From assembly GCF_032854445.1 (NCBI RefSeq), contig NW_027018219.1, positions 1-55,181 of the forward strand: a stretch of DNA of 55,181 nucleotides, written 5' to 3'. The notes under the pieces were generated by a model. That model was given only the letters and a program-made list of their open reading frames with translations. It searched no databases and was not told the DNA's origin. The stretch is from Liolophura sinensis. Lineage: Eukaryota > Mollusca > Polyplacophora > Chitonida > Chitonidae. The first letter of the stretch is position 1; each line of letters opens with the position of its first letter. The position numbers and the translations under genes are program-made. This document shows positions 50,905-55,181 of this stretch, piece by piece.

Positions 50905-50906
50905 TG
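50902..50906 (+). promoter_or_regulatory. TAATG stop-start overlap joining ORF1 and ORF2
   Basis: The ORF1 stop TAA (50902-50904) shares its last A with the ORF2 start ATG (50904-50906). A UAAUG junction is known from the non-LTR element SART1, where it supports translation of ORF2 by termination-reinitiation. The same mechanism is inferred here. The base at -3 of the ORF2 ATG is A. Confidence 0.75.
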
Positions 50907-51557
50907 TCTTCTTTAGACAAAATTATACAATGGAATTGTCGAGGTCTTAAGGCAAATTTTATTGAAATAACACAGCTAGTTCAATCTTTCAATCCAGTTG
51001 CCCTCTGTCTTCAGGAAACTCACCTGAAGACACCTGACAAAGATAAAATAACTCTTAAAAATTATTCATTATATAGTACTTATTCAAATGAAGAAGAGCG
51101 AGCTGCAGGCGGCTCCTCGATCTTCATAAATAACAATATTATACACAGCACTGTTGCTCTGAATACAGAGCTTCAGGCTGTGGCTGTTCGTATTTCACTG
51201 TCTAAAACAGTCACATTATGTTCGGTGTATATACCTCCGAACACTTCTTTGTCAGCTTCTCAGTTACATAATCTTACAGAACAATTACCTAAACCGTTTA
51301 TTATAATGGGAGATTTTAATTCCCATAACCCTCTTTGGGGCAGTAATAACATAAATAATAAGGGCAAGATAGTCGAAGACTTCTTATGTAAGGAAGAACT
51401 GTGTTATTTCAATGATGGTTCTGATACCTATTTACATCCGGGTAATGGCACTTATTCTGCTATCGATCTCACTATCACGGATCCATCACTTCTCCCAGAT
51501 TTTTCTTGGAAGGTGCATGACGATCTTTGTGGTAGTGACCATTTTCCTATTATCCTA
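50904..51557 (+). other. ORF2 endonuclease domain (AP-endonuclease-like)
   Basis: Residues 1 to about 218 carry the expected catalytic set: N11 in QWNCRG, E38 in LQETH, Y109 in SVYIPPN, D137 and N139 in MGDFNSHNPLWG, D188 in SAIDLTITD, and D212-H213 in GSDHFPI. In this family the domain nicks the target DNA to prime reverse transcription. All key residues are present, so this domain looks intact. The nick here apparently fell in the T-rich motif of the satellite monomer. Confidence 0.9.
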
Positions 51558-52235
51558 GAGCATATCACTTCAAATTCTTTAGAACGTGTAGCTAGGTGGA
51601 AATTCGATAAAGCAGATTGGATCGCATTTGAGATGTTCTGCGAGGCTGATATCTCTCCAGAGACTCTCAATGCAACAAATGATCCAATATTAAAATTTAA
51701 CGAGCTTGTATTACGAGCTGCCGATAGAACTATCCCTAAAACCTCGACAAATCCACAATCCAAAAGTAAACCCTGGTATGATAAGGACTGTCGCAAAGCC
51801 ATAAAGGACCGCAAAAAGGCCGAGCGAAATTTTAATATATGTCCTACTGATAATAACTTAAACCAGGTTCGTATTTTTCGAGCTAAGGCTCGTCGATTAC
51901 TCAAGTCCAAGAGACGATCTTGTTGGCGGAACTTTGTTTCAGGCATTACGTCAAAAACACCCATGCGTAAGGTCTGGAACATGGTTCAGAAACTTAAGGG
52001 CAAAAATAATAGAGCAAAAGTTCAGCATTTAAAAGATGGAGATAACATAATAACTTCTCCACCCGATATAGCTAATAAACTAGCTGAAACAATCTCAAAG
52101 AAATCTTCTTCTGAGAATTATACTAAAGAATTCCAACGCATTAAAAGCCAGAAGGAGAAAACTAAATTGCCCTTTTCTTCTAAGAATTTAGAAGATTATA
52201 ATAATCCTTTTAATATCGATGAACTTAAAACTGCA

Positions 52236-53190
52236 TTAAAAAAGGCCCACGATACTGCTTGTGGTCCTGATAATGTATATTATAAGTTTCTGAACCATTT
52301 ACCACCTGAGCCACTGGAGACTCTCTTGGACTTGATTAATGATATTTGGATAACTGGTAATTTTCCAGCCTCATGGAGGGAGGCGTGTATTATCCCGGTT
52401 CCCAATTACCGTCCCATAGCTCTTACCAGCTGTGTCTGTAAGACTATGGAACGGATGATTAATGATAGACTTGTTTGGTTTCTTGAAACCAACAAGCTTT
52501 TATCTAATATCCAATGCGGTTTTCGGCAAGGTAGATCTACCATGGATCACCTTGTTCGATTTGAAACTTTTATTCGCGATGGCTTCATCAATAATGAACA
52601 TGTGGTGTCGGTATTTTTTGACCTTGAAAAGGCCTACGACACCACATGGAAATATGGTATTTTAAAAGACCTTGCGAACATGGGTCTTAAAGGCCGATTA
52701 CCTATATTTATATCTCAATTTTTATCCGATCGTCAGTTTAAGGTACGGGTTGGGTCCACTCTTTCTGACTCTTATGAGCAGGAAATGGGTGTACCCCAGG
52801 GCAGCATTCTATCACCAACTCTGTTTAGCATAAAAATAAATAGCCTAGCAAAAACATTAACATCTGGCACAGAGGGTTCTTTATACGTGGATGATTTCCT
52901 TATATGCTACCGAGCTAAGAATATGAATAATATCGAACGTCAGTTGCAGCTTTGTCTCAATAAGATCGAGAAATGGGCAACTGAAAACGGTTTTAGATTT
53001 TCAACGTCTAAAACCGTCGGTATGCATTTTTGTAATAAACGGAAACTTCATCTTGACCCTGAGCTTACTTTTTGTGGTAAACAGGTTAAAATTGTTGGAG
53101 AAACAAAATTCTTAGGTATAATATTTGATAGTAAGCTATCTTTTATACCTCACATAAAAATGCTTAAAGCTAAATGTACGAAGGCTCTCG
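52236..53190 (+). other. ORF2 reverse transcriptase domain with a probable internal deletion
   Basis: Recognisable blocks are TACGPDNV (about residue 451), NYRPIALTSC (501-510), CGFRQGRSTMDHL (538-550), FFDLEKAYDT (571-580), GVPQGSILSPTLFS (629-642) and LYVDDFLI (660-667). The catalytic aspartates D573, D663 and D664 are present. The segment between IIPVP (496-500) and NYRPI is missing the Lys/Gly-rich stretch, usually about ten residues beginning Lys-Pro-Gly-Lys, that precedes NYRP in this group. The reading frame is kept, so this looks like an in-frame deletion of about 30 bp. Domain limits are approximate. Confidence 0.88.
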
Positions 53191-53765
53191 ATATAATTAA
53201 GGTCGTGTCTAGCACCGATTGGGGTGCTGACCGATCAGTTTTACTTAATTTATATCGTTCTCTGGTGAGGTCTAAATTGGACTATGGATCCATCATTTAC
53301 GGTTCCGCTAGGAAGTCGTACATTAAAATGTTGGATCCTGTTCATCACCAAGGTTTGAGGCTCAGCCTTGGTGCTTTTAGAACCTCACCAGTAGAAAGTT
53401 TATACGTGGAGGCAAATGAACCTTCTTTATATCACCGACGTATAAAACTGAGCCTTCAATATAGTACAAAGCTTAAAGCTCATCCAACAAACCCTGCCTA
53501 CGACTGTGTTTTCAATCCATTGTATGTAGACAAATATACTAAATGTCCTAACAAGATCCCTTCGTTCGGTCTTCGTATACAGGACCATATTGTGGGAGCT
53601 AACATCAAGCTGGATGATATAGCTCCGGTGTCTTTTCCGGAGTCTCCTCCATGGCTTCTCCCACAACCAAAACTAATATTTGATCTACGTAAATATAATA
53701 AATCCAATACAAATCCTCTTATAATTCAGCAAGGTTTTGCTGAAATTAAAGCTAATTATACGGAT

Positions 53766-54570
53766 TATAAATTTATATATACTGACAGGTCGAAGGATGG
53801 GGGACAGGGTTGCGACTGCGGCTGTCTTAGAGCAGCGGGTCTCTTCCTTTCGTCTTCCATCCTCTTCTTCAATATTCTCTGCCGAGGCCAGAGCTATGCT
53901 CCTGGCCTTATCATATGTTTCTTCTGGGTGTGCCCAGAGGGCAATGATATGTACTGACTCGTTGTCTTGCCTATTGGCAATACAGAATAATAAATTTAAA
54001 AATCCCTTGATCCTTCAAATTTTAGCTATACATAGGAAATTAATTAGAAGAGGTAAAGATATTATATTCTGCTGGATACCAAGTCATATTGGTATCCATG
54101 GAAACACAGTCGCAGACAGGGAGGCGAAAGCTGCCCTAAATAAACCCATATCTAAGATAAAAATCCCTTATACTGACATGAAGTCCAATATTCTTAAATA
54201 TATTCGTGGCCTTTGGCAGGGTGAATGGAACTTGCAGGTCCATAATAAACTGCATGCCATTCATCCGGTCATTGGCTATAATTCATATACATTTGATATG
54301 TCTCGTAGAGACCAAGTCGTTTTAACGAGATGCCGTATTGGACATTCTCATCTGACACACAATTTCCTCTTGGATGGGAGCAGTGCTCCCGAGTGTGTTG
54401 GATGTGATGCTCAATATGGCATCAAACATATTCTGGTTGACTGTGTAGACTTTGCCCATGTTCGGCAGAGATTCTACACAGTCAACTCTATATATGATTT
54501 GTTTGACAGCATCGCTGGCGATGTTGTCATAAATTATTTAAAGGCCATTGGCCTATATCATAAAATATAA
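53766..54570 (+). other. ORF2 RNase H domain and C-terminal CCHC finger, split over two frames
   Basis: The domain starts in the first frame with YTDRSK (catalytic D at 53784-53786) and continues one frame later. The other acidic residues are E at 53884-53886 (SAEARAM), D at 53956-53958 (CTDSLS) and D at 54115-54117 (GNTVADREAK), so all four are present across the break. The usual TDGS motif reads TDRS, a Gly-to-Arg change. The end holds CX2CX7HX4C at 54394-54444, the finger commonly found after RNase H in I-group elements. The stop is at 54568-54570. Confidence 0.85.
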
Positions 54571-54819
54571 ATTTTAATTGTCATGGATATCTATAGATAA
54601 AGTTATATATATTTATACATGTACTCTAACCCTGGTTTTCGAGTTTTAAATCTTATTTTTCTTTTATTCGATTTTAATCACGTCTGTACTTTTTGTTTTA
54701 CTTTTGGTGTTCATATTGTCATATCGAAAACCTTAACCGTCTCTTGCTTTCACCTTGTTCTCGCCACGGTATGGCTGAAATATTGCCCATGTGGCGTTAA
54801 GCCATAATCATTCATTCAT
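54571..54819 (+). other. 3' UTR of the retrotransposon with possible pseudoknot and CATT tail
   Basis: This is an AT-rich trailer with no AATAAA signal. Near its end two perfect stems interleave: CGCCAC (54762-54767) with GTGGCG (54791-54796), and TATGGCT (54770-54776) with AGCCATA (54800-54806). The last 11 bases are a partial CATT repeat (54809-54819), directly followed by the target-site duplication. A simple-repeat tail instead of poly(A) fits several clades of the I group. The 62-codon open frame at 54619-54807 has no recognisable features. Confidence 0.75.
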
Positions 54820-54836
54820 ACTTTTGGATTTTTGCC
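54820..54836 (+). repeat. Right target-site duplication of the retrotransposon, 17 bp
   Basis: ACTTTTGGATTTTTGCC is identical to 48932-48948. It is followed by TGGTCCTTTTGC as in uninterrupted satellite units, so no target DNA was lost on insertion. Confidence 0.92.
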
Positions 54837-55181
54837 TGGTCCTTTTGCTAATTGAAATCGGCTACATGTACTATGTACAATCGCGACTGGTCATTACTAT
54901 ATTCAACTTTTGATTATAAGTTATGCTGCCCTTCGGTAGCCCAGAAGATGTCAAATCTTTGGGCCAAGCCCATTTAACTCACCCAGCAAATGTCTTACTT
55001 CTAAGTCGAAGATAAACTCAATGTCTTTATCTACATGTAGAAAAACCACACCATTTTTATATAAAAAACACAAGGTACTTGATACAGTCTGCTGTAAAAA
55101 GTACAATTGAACACTGACCCACATCAATAAGGTGCCAAAAGATGCGCAATTGGGTCAGGCATCTCCAGCTGTTGTAAAATT
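54820..55181 (+). repeat. Satellite array resumes to the right of the retrotransposon (partial unit)
   Basis: The sequence completes the monomer cut by the insertion and reaches the next anchor (ATG at 55142). After removing the element and one copy of the duplication, the distance from the last left anchor (48705) is 549 bp. That is one normal unit plus a single extra C in the ATGCTGCCC variant near 54925. It carries the right-domain variants (TGTACAATCG, GAAGATGTC) and the intact TATATAAAAA and hairpin motifs. The array continues beyond the window. Confidence 0.95.

Larger units (their letters stand above)
50904..54570 (+). pseudogene. ORF2: endonuclease-reverse transcriptase-RNase H polyprotein, frameshifted
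   Basis: ORF2 encodes the enzyme that nicks the target and copies element RNA at the nick. The first frame (50904-53957) gives 1,017 codons, and homology then continues in the +1 frame to the TAA at 54568-54570. Domains in order: AP-type endonuclease (residues 1 to about 218), linker, reverse transcriptase (about 450-760, with YVDD at 661-664), a long connecting region, RNase H (from about residue 955, crossing into the second frame) and a C-terminal CX2CX7HX4C finger (54394-54444). The frame change falls in a run of five G (53799-53803): reading the protein-like sequence requires one base fewer there. A second lesion is a gap of about ten residues before the NYRPIALTS motif (52403/52404). 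The product is probably non-functional, unless the G run is a sequencing error and the gap is tolerated. Confidence 0.9.
48949..54819 (+). mobile_element. Full-length non-LTR (LINE) retrotransposon, I superfamily, probably Nimb clade
   Basis: This 5,871-bp element interrupts one satellite monomer and is flanked by a perfect 17-bp target-site duplication. It has no terminal repeats. Its parts are a roughly 600-bp GC-richer 5' UTR, ORF1 (Gag-like, three zinc knuckles), ORF2 (apurinic-type endonuclease, reverse transcriptase, RNase H and a terminal CCHC finger), a 249-bp 3' UTR and a short CATT repeat instead of poly(A). EN-RT-RNase H order with zinc-knuckle ORF1 is typical of the I group. The reverse transcriptase wording around the YVDD motif resembles Nimb elements as I remember them, which I could not check. 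It is likely inactive: there is a frameshift near 53799-53803 and a probable in-frame deletion at about 52403. The intact duplication and full length suggest a fairly recent insertion. Confidence 0.93.

Noticed and set aside
51452-51982. 176-codon minus-strand frame inside ORF2
   Set aside because: It overlaps the endonuclease domain and linker, whose plus-strand motifs are clear. No motif is seen in the minus-strand frame.
54619-54807. 62-codon frame in the 3' UTR
   Set aside because: Short, AT-rich, no recognisable domain, and it overlaps the predicted terminal structure.
48949-54819. LTR retrotransposon or endogenous retrovirus
   Set aside because: There are no long terminal repeats, protease, integrase or envelope. 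The endonuclease is AP-type, the target duplication is 17 bp and the tail is a simple repeat, all typical of LINE-type elements.

Overview
This is eukaryotic, non-genic DNA. About 49.3 kb of the 55.2 kb window is one head-to-tail satellite array with a 548-bp monomer. A single full-length non-LTR (LINE-type) retrotransposon is inserted close to the right end. There is no operon, tRNA, rRNA, CRISPR array or host gene that I can support. The retrotransposon has a Gag-like ORF1 with three zinc knuckles, then an endonuclease / reverse transcriptase / RNase H ORF2, and looks like the I superfamily, most likely the Nimb clade. Such elements are common in molluscs and other marine invertebrates, so I infer an invertebrate, perhaps a mollusc, without being able to name it.

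Layout. Positions 1-48948 hold about 89 satellite units and the window opens in mid-unit. Positions 1 to about 9,000 carry net indels in most units. Positions 10,888-16,368 form a four-unit higher-order repeat of about 2.19 kb. A variant boundary lies near 18.2 kb. From 22,402 to 38,294 there are 29 consecutive units of net length exactly 548 bp, part of which is organised as a five-unit repeat of 2,740 bp. From 38.8 to 48.9 kb there are local two-unit duplications and dispersed subtypes. Positions 48,949-54,819 are the 5,871-bp retrotransposon, flanked by a perfect 17-bp target-site duplication (48,932-48,948 and 54,820-54,836). Positions 54,820-55,181 resume the same satellite in the same phase and orientation. 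The array therefore continues beyond both window ends.

How the parts work. The satellite codes for nothing convincing. The short reading frames seen in each unit come from its periodicity and do not continue across units, because 548 is not a multiple of three. Each unit is rich in dyads, including a 14-bp palindrome that looks like a TATA box on both strands and a 30-nt hairpin. Both are intact in the widely amplified form and broken in a minority form restricted to the left 18 kb. The retrotransposon is structurally complete: structured 5' UTR, ORF1, ORF2 joined through an overlapping TAATG, 3' UTR with a possible pseudoknot, and a short CATT tail. It appears inactive because of a frameshift in a G run in the RNase H domain and an apparent in-frame gap in the first part of the reverse transcriptase.

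The most interesting signals are the nested higher-order structure and intra-array variant domains, the hairpin-forming versus hairpin-broken monomer types, and the structured ends and stop-start coupling of the retrotransposon. I saw no new defence or enzymatic system.
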